This document shows, piece by piece, positions 27,212 through 36,797 of a stretch of 64,000 nucleotides of DNA. The stretch's first letter is position 1. Each line of letters opens with the position of its first letter. Under the pieces are notes generated by a model, which was not told the origin of the DNA, searched no databases, and worked only from the letters and a program-made list of their open reading frames with translations. Source of the stretch: Flavobacterium sp. (GTDB lineage: Bacteria > Bacteroidota > Bacteroidia > Flavobacteriales > Flavobacteriaceae); assembly GCA_016718345.1 (NCBI GenBank), contig JADKDN010000007.1, forward strand, positions 54,359-118,358. Reading direction: 5' to 3'. A program made the translations under genes and the position numbers.

Positions 27212-27733
27212 ATGGCAATCATCAGTATTCAAAAAGTAACTCATAAAGATATTCACGTCTTGCAAGAAATCAGCATGCAAACGTTTAACGAAACTTTTCG
27301 GCATTTAATACCGAGGAAAACATGAAAATGTATTTGAGAGAAAGTTTTTCCATCGAAAAACTTTCTTCAGAACTTAACGACGCAAACGCCGAATTTTATT
27401 TTGCTCTACTTGGCAGTACCGTAATAGGTTACTTGAAACTTAATTTTGGAACTTCAAACAGAAATGAAAGACAATAACGCTCTAGAAATAGAACGAATTT
27501 ATGTTTCTAAAGCCTATCATGGAAAAAATGTAGGACAATTGCTCTACGACAAAGCGCTACAAATTGCAAAAGAGAAAAAGGCCGACTATGTTTGGCTGGG
27601 AGTTTGGGAAGAAAATAGTAGAGCGATACGTTTCTACACTAAAAATGGTTTTGTTGCATTTGACAAACACCTATTCAAATTAGGCGATGACGAGCAAACC
27701 GACATTATGATGAGATTAGAGATAAATCACTAA
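27212..27733 (+). CDS. GNAT family N-acetyltransferase (two frameshifts)
   Basis: The reconstructed product is ~173 residues: 'MAIISIQKVTHKDIHVLQEI' at the start, 'YFALLGSTVIGYLKLNFGTS' in the middle, acetyl-CoA-binding 'IERIYVSKAYHGKNVGQLL' (the Q/RxxGxG/A-type loop), and 'VWLGVWEENSRAIRFYTKNGF' near the end. Frame changes occur near 27300 and 27460. The acceptor is unknown. It ends the plus-strand run and is convergent with the amidoligase group, so it could modify the product of that group, but no sequence feature shows this. Confidence 0.8.
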
Positions 27734-27855
27734 ATAAGAACTAACGTTATCTTGTATTTGTAAAGATATCAAAGCATAGTTAGTTATTTGTTCTTGATTT
27801 TAGTGAAATATTATGAAACGGATAACACTAATTGAGATTGAGGCAGGATGTAGTT

Positions 27856-29048
27856 TTATTTTTCAAATAATCCGATAGAACCACCAACCCAATCTTTGTC
27901 TTTATTGAATTTTACGCCAATCATTTCACCTCGACTGAGTCGGACTAAATTACAAAGTAGAGTGGGTGAAGTATCATTTTTTCTCCATAAACACAGGATG
28001 CGTACTTCGGCTTTCACTTTTCCGTCAGGAGATTGTACTATGGGAATATAATTCACTTTTTTTTGCAAGATATAAAGGTCTTTTTCCTGTATCGCTTCAA
28101 TATCTTCTTTTTTAACATGAAAAATAACACCTGAACCCGAGAAAGAGAATAGAGGTTTTAAAACATAATTTTCTAAATCCACGGGAATCACTTTTAGGTC
28201 ACTAAGTAAGGTGGTTTCAATGAAATATTTTCCTTTTTAAAAAGGGCAAAATGAATTTACTAATTCTAAAAAACCAGTTGGGATGCCCAGCCCATTCCAC
28301 ATCTAATTCATCAGAAAAACTAAAATTGAGTTTCAAGTCTTTTCGTAATTCTAATTCATCAAAAATAACACGATTGTAAATGCGTTTCACCAGAATTTCT
28401 TCGCCTTTAGCATTGGTATAAAAAAGCTGTTTTCCTTTTTTTTTGTATAGCTGTCACACAAACAATTGGAATTCCAATATCACGGTTACAGTATAGAAAA
28501 TCGATTTTTGTGTTTTGTTTTTCAGGCTCAATTTCAAGTAGAATAACATTTTCTGCGGGATGATTGTTGCAGATTACTTCTTTTAATATGTTGAGATAGT
28601 TCTCAGGTGATAGTCCGTTAAAAAAAGGTGTAGTTTCCTCCAGAAAAGGATAGTGTTTTTTGAATTTAGCAAATAAATTGGGCTGATAATTGTACAGTGT
28701 AGGGAAGCCCTGCACTTCGATTAATTTGGGTAAGATTTCCCCGTTTTCCTCGCAAATACCAAAATCAATAGCTAGGAAAGTCGTGTGTTCATCTTCATTG
28801 GGAACTTTAGTATTCAGCTCTAATGATTTGTCAGTAAGTGATTTGAAATTTTTCTGTTGAATGAGTTTAATGACATCATTACAGCCTTCAATCAGTTGAC
28901 TTTTTAATTCATTTGAAATAAAAAACGGAGTTTCTGCCATTCTAAACGTAGGCATGTAATCAAAATCGGAGGCAATGTCATCTTGAAATTCCTGATATTT
29001 TTCTGAAGTAAATCTAGAATTAAATAAGGTTCGATATTTAGGAATCAT
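27856..29048 (-). CDS. ATP-grasp-like protein resembling the glutathionylspermidine-synthase type (frameshifts)
   Basis: Joined across frame changes near 28430 and 28210-28230, the product is ~400 residues. The front half has 'FLAIDFGICEENGEILPKLI' and 'VQGFPTLYNYQPNLF', reminiscent of the substrate half of circularly arranged ATP-grasp ligases. The rear half has 'YVLKPLFSFSGSGVIF' (ATP Lys plus glycine loop), 'YILQKKVNYIP' (hinge) and 'KAEVRILCLW' (conserved Arg). Such proteins ligate carboxylates to amines. It is the last gene of the minus-strand set, 15 bases after the amidotransferase. The assignment to the glutathionylspermidine-synthase type is by motif resemblance only. Confidence 0.65.
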
Positions 29049-29063
29049 CAGAAAAAAGCGAGT

Positions 29064-29894
29064 TTAATTGGAAAGTGTTTTTTTGGTTTTCAACAAATCA
29101 TTAACGGCAATTCGAATGAAATTTGGAATCATGGTTTCGTTAGTTCGATAAATTTTTTCGTCATCTACTAAATCTTCGAGCATATTTCTAAATTTTTTTC
29201 GCCCTTTCATGTTGATTATTTTTTCTTTAGCATTGGCGTTTCTCAAGTTTGCAATGAAACTGATAGGGTCAGCCTCTGGATGAAATTGAGTGCCCACAAA
29301 ATAATCAGAAAAACGAACCGCCATAATAGCTCTTTCGTATTGAACGTGGTCGCGAATTTTTTCTAGTGAAATGATTTTTGCCCCTTTTTTAGCAAAAACA
29401 CTTAGCTTGGGTTGTACCACCTGATAATCACGAGAATCTACTGCATAGAATGGGTCGGATAATCCTTGAAATAAGGGATCGGTAAAGCCTTCTTTGGTTT
29501 TATGAACAGTCATTACCCCAAAAGAAGTTCCGTTGCGTTTGGTGATTTCGGCTAAACCAAAGTGTTTACAGGCCATTTGAAACGAATGACAGATAAATAA
29601 AACGTGTTTTTTTACATGATTTTCTTTATTCCATGCCGTTAATTCATCTATAAAAGCATAGTATTTTGTATCCCAACTTCCATCGCCTTCAAGAGGATTA
29701 CCTGGTCCTCCTGTAGAAATATAAATATCATATTTTTTTATTTCTGGCAATTCTGATTTGCCTCTCACATCAAAAATTTTGAAACTTACAATGTGATTGA
29801 ATCGGTTTATGATGTCTATAATGCAACGCATCCCTTGATTGGGTTCTCCGTTGTACATGTCTAAAATCGCAACTTTTATAGCTTGATCATTCAT
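29064..29894 (-). CDS. Class-I glutamine amidotransferase-like protein
   Basis: This intact 276-residue protein has the nucleophile Cys in 'HVLFICHSFQMACKHFG' and the His/Glu pair in 'FVGTQFHPEADPISF', with 'DIYISTGGPGNPLEGDGSW' for the oxyanion region and a family-specific C-terminal helical tail of ~60 residues. The fold normally hydrolyses glutamine to feed ammonia to a synthase. In a cluster of COOH-NH2 ligases it may instead cleave a gamma-glutamyl amide. A promoter-like box lies upstream in the 50-base gap after the GCS2 gene. Confidence 0.88.
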   Translation of the reverse strand: MNDQAIKVAILDMYNGEPNQGMRCIIDIINRFNHIVSFKIFDVRGKSELPEIKKYDIYISTGGPGNPLEGDGSWDTKYYAFIDELTAWNKENHVKKHVLFICHSFQMACKHFGLAEITKRNGTSFGVMTVHKTKEGFTDPLFQGLSDPFYAVDSRDYQVVQPKLSVFAKKGAKIISLEKIRDHVQYERAIMAVRFSDYFVGTQFHPEADPISFIANLRNANAKEKIINMKGRKKFRNMLEDLVDDEKIYRTNETMIPNFIRIAVNDLLKTKKTLSN

Positions 29895-29910
29895 AATAAT
29901 CGTTTTTTAA

Positions 29911-29934
29911 GTACTCTTATCGAGTACAAAGATA
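29911..29934 (-). promoter_or_regulatory. Internal promoter and small hairpin before the amidotransferase gene
   Basis: On the minus strand 29927-29934 reads TATCTTTG (TAnnTTTG), 33 bases upstream of the ATG at 29894. Just after it GTACTC (29911-29916) pairs with GAGTAC (29922-29927), a 6-bp hairpin at the start of the transcript. The amidotransferase and the last ATP-grasp-like gene may thus be transcribed apart from the first three genes. Confidence 0.45.
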
Positions 29935-29944
29935 AATAATTGTA

Positions 29945-31051
29945 TTATAACCCTTTAGTAAATTCGCTAGTAATAAAATCGACTACCTGAGATAAATCGT
30001 TTGTTTTTTCAAAAACGGCTAATTGCTTATCGGCTCCTGTACCTTCTCTCATGATGGTATGTACATAATTAATTTGTTCGCGACTGCCTAATTCGTCAAC
30101 TACATCGTCAATAAATTCAAGTAATTCTAAAATTAACATCTTGGTTTCTACTTCTTTTTGTAAACCAAAATCAATCATATTGCCTTCTATACCATAGCGC
30201 GCGGCACGGAAATTTATTTTCTTTAATTAAAGCCAATCGGTAAATATTGAAACTCATGTTGTTTAAACTCAATTTGTAAAGCTTGGCAACTATAGCTTGA
30301 ATAATTGCTACGATGCACATGGTTTCTTCAACCGTTAAACTCATGTCACAAATACGAAATTCAATAGTATCATAGAAAGGGTGTAAACGTAAATCCCACC
30401 ATATTTTTTAGGGTTATCAATACAATTTGTTTTGACCAAAGTGTCGAGATAGTTGTCATAAGCAGCAACAGAATCAAAATATTCTGGTAAACCAGTTCTT
30501 GGAAATTTATCAAAAACTTTAGTTCTAAAGGATTTATAGCCCGTTTGTCTGCCTTCCCAAAAAGGGGAATTGGTAGAGAGTGCAAAAATATGAGGTAAGA
30601 AATAACACGCTTGATTCATGAGTTGCATTCCTATTTCGCGATTCTCGATGCCAACATGACAATGCATTCCAAAAATTAAATTGGAACGAGCCGCATCTTG
30701 CAATTCATTGACAATATGATGGTATCTTGGATCGTCGGTTATGGGTTGGTCTTGCCATCTTGAAAAAGGATGAGTTCCTGCACCGCCAACAACCAAGTCT
30801 TGTTTGGCAGCAAGTTCTACAATTTTGGATCTTAAATGTTTGATTTCATCAGTTGCTTCTTGTACATTTCTGCAAATATTAGTTCCAACTTCAACCACAG
30901 ATTGATGCATTTCTGCCTTGACTTGTTCATTTAAAATGATTTTAGCTCCATCGACAATTTTTGAAAGATGGGAACGTAAATCTCTAGAGTGCGGGTCAAT
31001 AATTTGATATTCTTCTTCAACACCAAGTGTAAAAACAGGAAGTTTTTTCAT
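29945..31051 (-). CDS. GCS2/YbdK-type carboxylate-amine ligase (frameshifts)
   Basis: The reconstructed product is ~368 residues. It starts 'MKKLPVFTLGVEEEYQIID' (metal-binding Glu residues of the glutamate-cysteine-ligase 2 fold) and continues with 'AEMHQSVVEVGTNIC', 'GGAGTHPFSRWQDQPITDDPR', 'IFGMHCHVGIENRE' (His/Glu site), 'FALSTNSPFWEGRQTGYKSFR' and, after a frame change at ~30395, 'WWDLRLHPFYDTIEFRICDM'. A second frame change lies at ~30220. GCS2 proteins form gamma-glutamyl or similar amides with ATP. It starts 14 bases after the ATP-grasp gene, in an operon with it and the esterase. Confidence 0.88.
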
Positions 31052-31065
31052 AAAAAACGATATTT

Positions 31066-32012
31066 TTATTTTTCAGAAGCAGCATCTTTTATAAATGTTC
31101 CCCAAGTTAGATTCATTTTTCCAGGCTTTTGTTTTTTGGCAGCAGCAATAGCCATTTTAGCAGCTTCTTCAACAACCCATTCAAAATTATCTGGACCTAC
31201 AGAAGTCAATTCAGCATCAGGAGCAGGGTTGCCAAAATCTATTGCATAGGGAATACCGTCACGAACCGCAAATTCAACAGTATTGAAATCATAACCAAGG
31301 CCTTTACAGAGTCGAATGGTATAGTCTTTTATAGTTGCTAATAATTTTTTATCTACTGGAGGGCCATCCAAAACATAGCGAGCATGATGAGGATTTCGAG
31401 GTTCGTATTGCATGATTCTAACTGTTTTACAACCCAAGCAATAGACTCTAAAATATTCTGTAAAAACAATTTCTTCTTGTAACATCATGACCAGTTGACC
31501 TGTTTCACGATGAATATCCCAAAATTCGTCTCTGTTTTCTAATCGGTATACATTTTTCCATCCACCACCAGCATAAGGTTTCATATAGGCAGGAAAACCA
31601 ACATAATCGAAAATAGCTTCCCAATCCATAGGATATTTTAGGTTTCGGAATGATTTTCCGGTAGTATCCGTAGGATGCTCTGCTGATGGTAGAATCACAG
31701 TATTAGGTATTGGCACACCTAAGGTATCTGCCAATGCATTATTAAAAAATTTATCGTCAGCACTCCACCAAAAGGATTATTGATAACATTAGTTCCAGTT
31801 AAAGCGGCATTCTTTAAATAGGCACGATAGAAAGGAACATCTTGAGAAATTCTATCAATAATTACTGCATATTCACCATCTTTATTTTGAATCACTTTGT
31901 CAATGGTAACAGCTTCAGCTATTATTCCATTTTCATTTTTTGAATTTACCCTATCTATAAATGCTTGAGGAAAGGTATCTTCCATCCCGAATAATATTCC
32001 AATTTTTTTCAT
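31066..32012 (-). CDS. ATP-grasp ligase (RimK/D-Ala-D-Ala-ligase-like; one frameshift)
   Basis: The reconstructed product is ~316 residues. It starts 'MKKIGILFGMEDTFPQAFID', has 'NNPFWWSADDKFFNNALA' across a lesion at ~31765 (one T missing from a T run), 'YVGFPAYMKPYAGGGWKNVY' (ATP Lys and glycine loop), 'MMLQEEIVFTEYFRVYCLG' (hinge) and metal ligands in 'GLGYDFNTVEFAVRDGIPYAIDF'. The fold activates a carboxylate as acyl-phosphate and joins it to an amine. It sits between an esterase and a GCS2 ligase in close spacing (28 and 14 bases). Confidence 0.87.
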
Positions 32013-32040
32013 AATCTATTAGGTTTTATTATGTGGTATT

Positions 32041-32751
32041 TTAAAATTTAATTCTTGATAAATAATGAGGAAACATTTCTTTCCAAACAGGCCAGTCATG
32101 TTCTCTATCTTGTCTAATATCTAACCAATGGTGAACATTTCTATCACTTAGAACTTTGCTTAGTTTTAAATTGGCATCGAAACAAATATCCCAATTTGAG
32201 GTCCCTAAAACGATGTCCATATTCCATAATTCATAATCGTCTAATCCATATAAGTAATCCTCAGGGCTGTTGTAAAAAACATCATCATTATGAAACCCGT
32301 CCATGAAACTTTTGATACTAAAAGCACCACCCATTGTGAACATATGGCTTACATATCCAGGATGTCGAAAAGCAAAATTTGCAGCATGATACCCCCCAAA
32401 ACTACAACCTGCAACAACAACTTTACCCGACCAAGTATTGTTTTTTACTCGTTCGACAATTTCGTGGCAAATCATTTTGTCGTACCAAACATGGTTTTGA
32501 ATACGATGAATAGGATATACATTTTTATTATAGAAACTGTCTTTGTCAATGCTATCTGGGCAAAAAACTTGTATAAGTCCTTGTTCTATGTACCATTTCG
32601 CAGATTCAATTAATCCCATGTCTTTATTTTCATGAAAACTTCCCATAGAAGTAGGGAATTAAATGACAGGATAACCAGCATGACCAAAGACTAGCATCTC
32701 TATTTCTCTGCTTAAATTAGGGGAATACCATTTGAAATATTCTTCTTTCAT
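32041..32751 (-). CDS. Esterase-D-like alpha/beta hydrolase (in-frame stop)
   Basis: The frame starts at ATG 32751 with 'MKEEYFKWYSPNLSREIEML' and runs in one frame for ~236 codons, except for a TAA at codon 31 (32659-32661) between 'GHAGYPVI' and 'FPTSMGSF', where a hydrophobic residue is expected. Marks are the nucleophile Ser in 'VVVAGCSFGGYHAANFAFRHP', 'MFTMGGAFSIKSFMDG' and a late His in 'DIRQDREHDWPVW'. The protein is cytosolic (no signal peptide). It heads the minus-strand amidoligase operon. A second esterase lies in the plus-strand group, which suggests ester chemistry in the pathway. Confidence 0.85.
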
Positions 32752-32832
32752 AGCTTTTTAGTTGTAACAAGTATAATAAAAAAATTTGATATCCAAAACG
32801 ATTGGTAAATTCAAAGCAGAAAAAGCAATTAA

Positions 32833-33237
32833 TTAATTCGATTCATTTAACTCAAAAAGCTGTATTTGACTTTTTATTCTTTCAATTAGAAGATTCATCA
32901 TACGCTTGTTTAAGGCAGATGAATTTTGAATATACTCGCCATATTCTTCATTGGTGAATAATCCAATAATAATTCCTTTGAGCGAGTTTCTGAATTTAAT
33001 GTCTTTTTGAATGGTGTTTTCAATATATTGAAGTTTCTTTTCGGTAGTGTAAGAATAGAATTCGTTTTTATATTTTTTCACATGATTTTTAAAAACATCA
33101 ATGCATAAATCATTTTGAAATTTCAATATGGGTCGAATGGTTTTATTTTGAAATCGTTCTTCAGATGAAGACGCATCGGAAACAGAACCGAGATTATCTC
33201 CTCTCATATTCAAAATAGATTGGTCTCTTGTATTCAT
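32833..33237 (-). CDS. Conserved hypothetical protein, 134 residues
   Basis: This intact ORF begins at ATG 33237 ('MNTRDQSILNMRGDNLGSVS'). The product is charged and helical, with 'YSYTTEKKLQYIENTIQKD' and 'LFTNEEYGEYIQNSSALNKR'. There is no signal peptide, membrane helix or catalytic motif that I recognise. It lies between the amidoligase operon and the NYN-domain gene in the same orientation, 52 bases after the latter. Confidence 0.65.
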   Translation of the reverse strand: MNTRDQSILNMRGDNLGSVSDASSSEERFQNKTIRPILKFQNDLCIDVFKNHVKKYKNEFYSYTTEKKLQYIENTIQKDIKFRNSLKGIIIGLFTNEEYGEYIQNSSALNKRMMNLLIERIKSQIQLFELNESN

Positions 33238-33289
33238 GAGAATATTTTATTAGGTATAGCTGTTATTTTTTAGTTATACATACATTGTT

Positions 33290-34120
33290 TTAACTAAATC
33301 GAAGTCTAACATATACATGCTTGATGCCCTTTTTATCCGAATCTCTTTCATCGATTTCTAAAATATCGGTTAGTGATTTAAGCATTGGAGTCAACTTTGT
33401 AAAACCATAATTTCGAGGATCAAATTCAGGTTTCTTTTTAACAATTAAGTTTCCAACATCACCAAGGAAAGCCCAACCGTCATCATCTCCAATAGCCTCG
33501 ATAGTATCTTCAATGAGTTCAATGGTTTGGTTGTCAATTTTATTGAGCGGTTTTTGTTCCGTTTTTTCGGGAGTTTTTGCAGCCACTTTTTGCCTCGCCT
33601 GTTCGCTAGCGCTCGGGTCAATCACCTTTTTGTTTTCCTCAGCTAACCTACTTTTTGGAGATTTCTTTTTGATGGCTCCGTCCAATACTTCAATATAAAT
33701 GAATCGATCACAAGCAACGATAAAAGAGTTTGGAGTTTTTTTCTCACCTATGCCTATAACTTTCATACCAGATTCTCTCAATCGAATTGCCAAACGTGTA
33801 AAATCACTATCGCTGGAGACAATGCAGAATCCATCTACCTTATCTGAATACAACAAATCCATGGCATCAATAATCATTGCAGAATCAGAAGAGTTCTTGC
33901 CCACAGTATAACTGTATTGTTGAATTGGAGTAATGGCGTGTTCCAATAAAACAGATTTCCAACCACTTGCATTGGGCTTTGTCCAATCGGCATATATTCG
34001 TTTTGTAGTTGGTGTGCCAAATTTTGCTATTTCTTCCATCATCCCTTTTACATTGCTGTAAGGAACATTATCAGCATCAATAAGAACAGCTAATTTTAAT
34101 TCTTTTATACCTTGTGACAT
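33290..34120 (-). CDS. NYN-domain nuclease-like protein with C-terminal LOTUS/OST-HTH domain
   Basis: This intact 276-residue protein has an N-terminal NYN (PIN-like) domain with 'LAVLIDADNVPYSNVKGMME' (acidic DxDN), 'RIYADWTKPNASGW', 'KNSSDSAMIIDAMDLLYS' and 'GFCIVSSDSDFTRLAIRLRE', which carry the Asp residues of the metal site. A Lys/Glu-rich linker spans ~150-200. The C-terminus 'DGWAFLGDVGNLIVKKKPEFDPRNYGF ... LTDILEI' is an OST-HTH/LOTUS fold, thought to bind RNA. An RNase acting on structured RNA is a fair guess. Confidence 0.85.
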   Translation of the reverse strand: MSQGIKELKLAVLIDADNVPYSNVKGMMEEIAKFGTPTTKRIYADWTKPNASGWKSVLLEHAITPIQQYSYTVGKNSSDSAMIIDAMDLLYSDKVDGFCIVSSDSDFTRLAIRLRESGMKVIGIGEKKTPNSFIVACDRFIYIEVLDGAIKKKSPKSRLAEENKKVIDPSASEQARQKVAAKTPEKTEQKPLNKIDNQTIELIEDTIEAIGDDDGWAFLGDVGNLIVKKKPEFDPRNYGFTKLTPMLKSLTDILEIDERDSDKKGIKHVYVRLRFS

Positions 34121-34145
34121 TTATTATTTTGATTAATGATATTTC

Positions 34146-34153
34146 CAAAGATA
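34146..34153 (-). promoter_or_regulatory. Candidate -7 element of the NYN-domain gene
   Basis: The minus strand reads TATCTTTG (TAnnTTTG), 26 bases upstream of the ATG at 34120. Confidence 0.45.
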
Positions 34154-34287
34154 CAAAGTTTGTTAATGATTAAAAAGTAAATACATAACAATCATGGTTT
34201 TGTTTTTTAAGTCTATTTTTAAATAGCAATAGAGTGAGTTATGCTAAAATAATTGGTCATTACATACTGTAATAAATTTTAAATAAT

Positions 34288-34295
34288 TAATTTTG
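34288..34295 (+). promoter_or_regulatory. Candidate -7 element of the alpha-oxoamine synthase gene
   Basis: TAATTTTG (TAnnTTTG) lies 33 bases before the ATG at 34329. It overlaps an in-frame TTG at 34293 and so argues for the ATG as start. Confidence 0.45.
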
Positions 34296-34328
34296 CCACT
34301 TCAAAAAAATATAATACTTCACAGTACT

Positions 34329-35591
34329 ATGGTAAAAGATTTATTCGAAAGAATTCAAAACAATAAAGGGCCACTGGGAAAATGGGCTTCACAAGCAGAA
34401 GGATATTTTGTATTCCCAAAATTAGAAGGAGATTTAGGACCAAGAATGAAATTTCAAGGAAGAGAAGTTTTAAATTGGAGTTTGAACGATTATTTAGGTT
34501 TGGCGAATCATCCAGAAGTGCGTAAAGCAGATGCTGACGCAGCTCAAGAATTTGGTGCTGCTTATCCTATGGGAGCCAGAATGATGTCGGGTCACACCAA
34601 ATATCACGAACAATTAGAACAAGAATTGGCTGCTTTTGTAATGAAAGAATCCGCTTATTTGCTGAATTTTGGCTACCAAGGTATTTTGTCGGTAGTTGAC
34701 GCCTTAGTGACTAGAAATGACGTGATTGTGTATGATGTAGATGCACATGCTTGCATTATTGACGGCGTTCGTTTACATAGTGGGAAACGTTTTACTTATA
34801 AGCACAACGACATTGAAAGTATGGAGAAAAACTTGCAACGTGCTACCAAATTGGCTATGGAGCAAGAAAAAGGAATTCTTTTCATTACTGAAGGTGTTTT
34901 CGGGATGCGCGGTCAACAAGGAAAGTTGAAAGAAATTGTAGAAATGAAAAAGAAATACAATTTCCGTCTCTTGGTTGATGATGCACACGGTTTTGGTACA
35001 CTTGGTAAAACAGGTGCCGGAGCAGGTGAGGAGCAAGGCTGCCAAGATGGAATTGATGTGTACTTCTCTACTTTTGCTAAATCAATGGCGAATATCGGTG
35101 CTTTCATTGCTGCCGACAAAGACATTATCGATTATTTGAAATACAATTTACGTTCACAAATGTTTGCCAAAGCATTACCAATGATTCAAACGATTGGTTC
35201 GTTGAAACGTTTGCAATTATTGCGTGATAACCCAGGATTAAAAGATAAATTATGGGAAAATGTAAATGCTTTGCAAAATGGTTTGAGAAGCAAAGGATTT
35301 AATATTGGCGATACCAATACTTGCGTGACACCAGTTTACCTTGAAGGAAGTGTTCCGGAAGCAATGGTGATGGTAAATGACCTTAGAGAAAACTACGGTA
35401 TTTTCTTGTCGATTGTAATTTATCCAGTAATTCCGAAAGGATTGATTTTATTGCGTGTAATTCCTACAGCTTCGCATACATTGGAAGATATTACCGAAAC
35501 ATTGACTGCTTTTGAAGCAATCCGCGATAAATTGGTAAACGGAACTTACAAGGAAATTGCCAGCAGAACTAAAGTTGATTTGGATGCCTAA
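34329..35591 (+). CDS. Alpha-oxoamine synthase, serine-palmitoyltransferase type
   Basis: This intact 420-residue PLP enzyme has 'VLNWSLNDYLGLANHPEVRK', 'GARMMSGHTKYHEQLEQELA', 'YLLNFGYQG', 'YDVDAHACIIDGVRLH', the acid in 'LLVDDAHGFGTLGKTGAG' and the PLP lysine in 'YFSTFAKSMANIGAFIA'. These enzymes condense an acyl thioester with an amino acid and lose CO2. In Bacteroidota the likely product is 3-ketosphinganine (serine palmitoyltransferase) or, in sulfonolipid makers, the capnine precursor from cysteate. Sequence alone does not separate these. 2-Amino-3-ketobutyrate CoA ligase is less likely because no tdh neighbour is present. It is a single gene with its own terminator. Confidence 0.85.
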   Translation: MVKDLFERIQNNKGPLGKWASQAEGYFVFPKLEGDLGPRMKFQGREVLNWSLNDYLGLANHPEVRKADADAAQEFGAAYPMGARMMSGHTKYHEQLEQELAAFVMKESAYLLNFGYQGILSVVDALVTRNDVIVYDVDAHACIIDGVRLHSGKRFTYKHNDIESMEKNLQRATKLAMEQEKGILFITEGVFGMRGQQGKLKEIVEMKKKYNFRLLVDDAHGFGTLGKTGAGAGEEQGCQDGIDVYFSTFAKSMANIGAFIAADKDIIDYLKYNLRSQMFAKALPMIQTIGSLKRLQLLRDNPGLKDKLWENVNALQNGLRSKGFNIGDTNTCVTPVYLEGSVPEAMVMVNDLRENYGIFLSIVIYPVIPKGLILLRVIPTASHTLEDITETLTAFEAIRDKLVNGTYKEIASRTKVDLDA

Positions 35592-35615
35592 TCTAAATTA
35601 AATGTAAATAAAAGC

Positions 35616-35645
35616 AAAAATCCATTCATTGAATGGATTTTTTTT
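35616..35645. terminator. Terminator between convergent genes
   Basis: AAAAATCCATTC (35616-35627) pairs with GAATGGATTTTT (35631-35642) around a 3-base loop, with a T run on one side and an A run on the other. It serves the plus-strand gene ending at 35591 and the minus-strand gene ending at 35669. Confidence 0.8.
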
Positions 35646-35668
35646 GATGGGATGGTAAAATATAATTT

Positions 35669-36785
35669 TTAAAGGTCTTTTCTGTACGTTTTTCTTTTAC
35701 AATGTACTATCGGATTAAAATTTTTCCAAAGTAAGTGTATGGCAATATTGTCCTCTAATTCAGGACTTCTGATACAGTTTACTATGCCGTTTTTCTTGAA
35801 GGTATTGTAATATTCATTAAAAATAATTGCTGTCACCCCTTTATTTTGATAATCAGGATGGATGCCGATGAGGTAAAAAATTACATCTTTACTTTGTTTT
35901 TTTGCTTTTAATAGATGAAGGAAGCCGAAGGGAAATAATTTTCCTTTAGCTTTTTGAAGTGCTTCAGTAATACTAGGCATAACAATTGAAAAAGCGATAA
36001 GTTTTCCCTCTTTATCCTCTACACATTTAATATATTCTGGATTGATAAAACCGATATACTTCTTTTTAAAGTAGGCTTTTTGTGCATCTGAAATAGCGAC
36101 AAAGGAGGCTAATTTTGCATAAGATTCGTTAAACAAATCAAACATTTTTTCTACATAAGGCAATACTTCATTGTTAGAATTGAAATTTATTGCCTCAAGC
36201 TGATATCTTTTTTTTATTAATTCGTGCGCTTTTCAAAAAATTCAGGTTTCACATTACTAAATGGGAATAAACTTTCAACAAACTTTTTTCAATAGTGTAA
36301 CCCAGCTGCTCCAAATGGGTAACATAGTAGGGATTATTGTACCAAGTAATTTGTGTTCCAACTTGATCAAATCCTTCGGTAAGTACTCCTACTTTATCTA
36401 AATTGGAAAAACCCATAGGGCCTTCAACATATTCAAGGTTGTTTTTTCTACCCAGTTCATATACTTTTTCTAATAGCGCTTTTGTAACTTCAATATCATC
36501 AATAACATCAAACCAGCCGAATCGTACTTTCTTTTTTTGTTGATGATTAACTTCATCCCAATTAATAATGGCTGCAACTCGACCAACGATTTTGTTGTCT
36601 TTGTAGGCTAAATAAAAATAGGCTTCTGCAGTTTGAAATACTGGATTTTTAGTTTTGTCGAAGGTTTCCAATTCATCTGAAATCAAAGGTGGAACCCAGT
36701 ATGGATTATCTTTATATAATGTAAAAGGGAATTGTATATATTCTAGTAATTCTTTTTTTGTTTTTGCTTCTTTAATAGAGATCAT
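35669..36785 (-). CDS. Two-part GNAT-like N-acetyltransferase (frameshift)
   Basis: The first part (36785 to ~36270) begins 'MISIKEAKTKKELLEYIQFP' and has 'FYLAYKDNKIVGRVAAIINW' and 'YVEGPMGFSNLDKVGVLTEGFD'. The second part (from ~36165) has 'DVIFYLIGIHPDYQNKGVTA', an acetyl-CoA loop, and 'IRSPELEDNIAIHLLWKNF'. Bases between 36180 and 36290 contain at least two lesions; reading across them gives one protein of ~372 residues. The acceptor is not known. Spacing of 12 bases to the upstream barrel gene suggests co-transcription. Confidence 0.7.
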
Positions 36786-36797
36786 CTGTATATTAAT

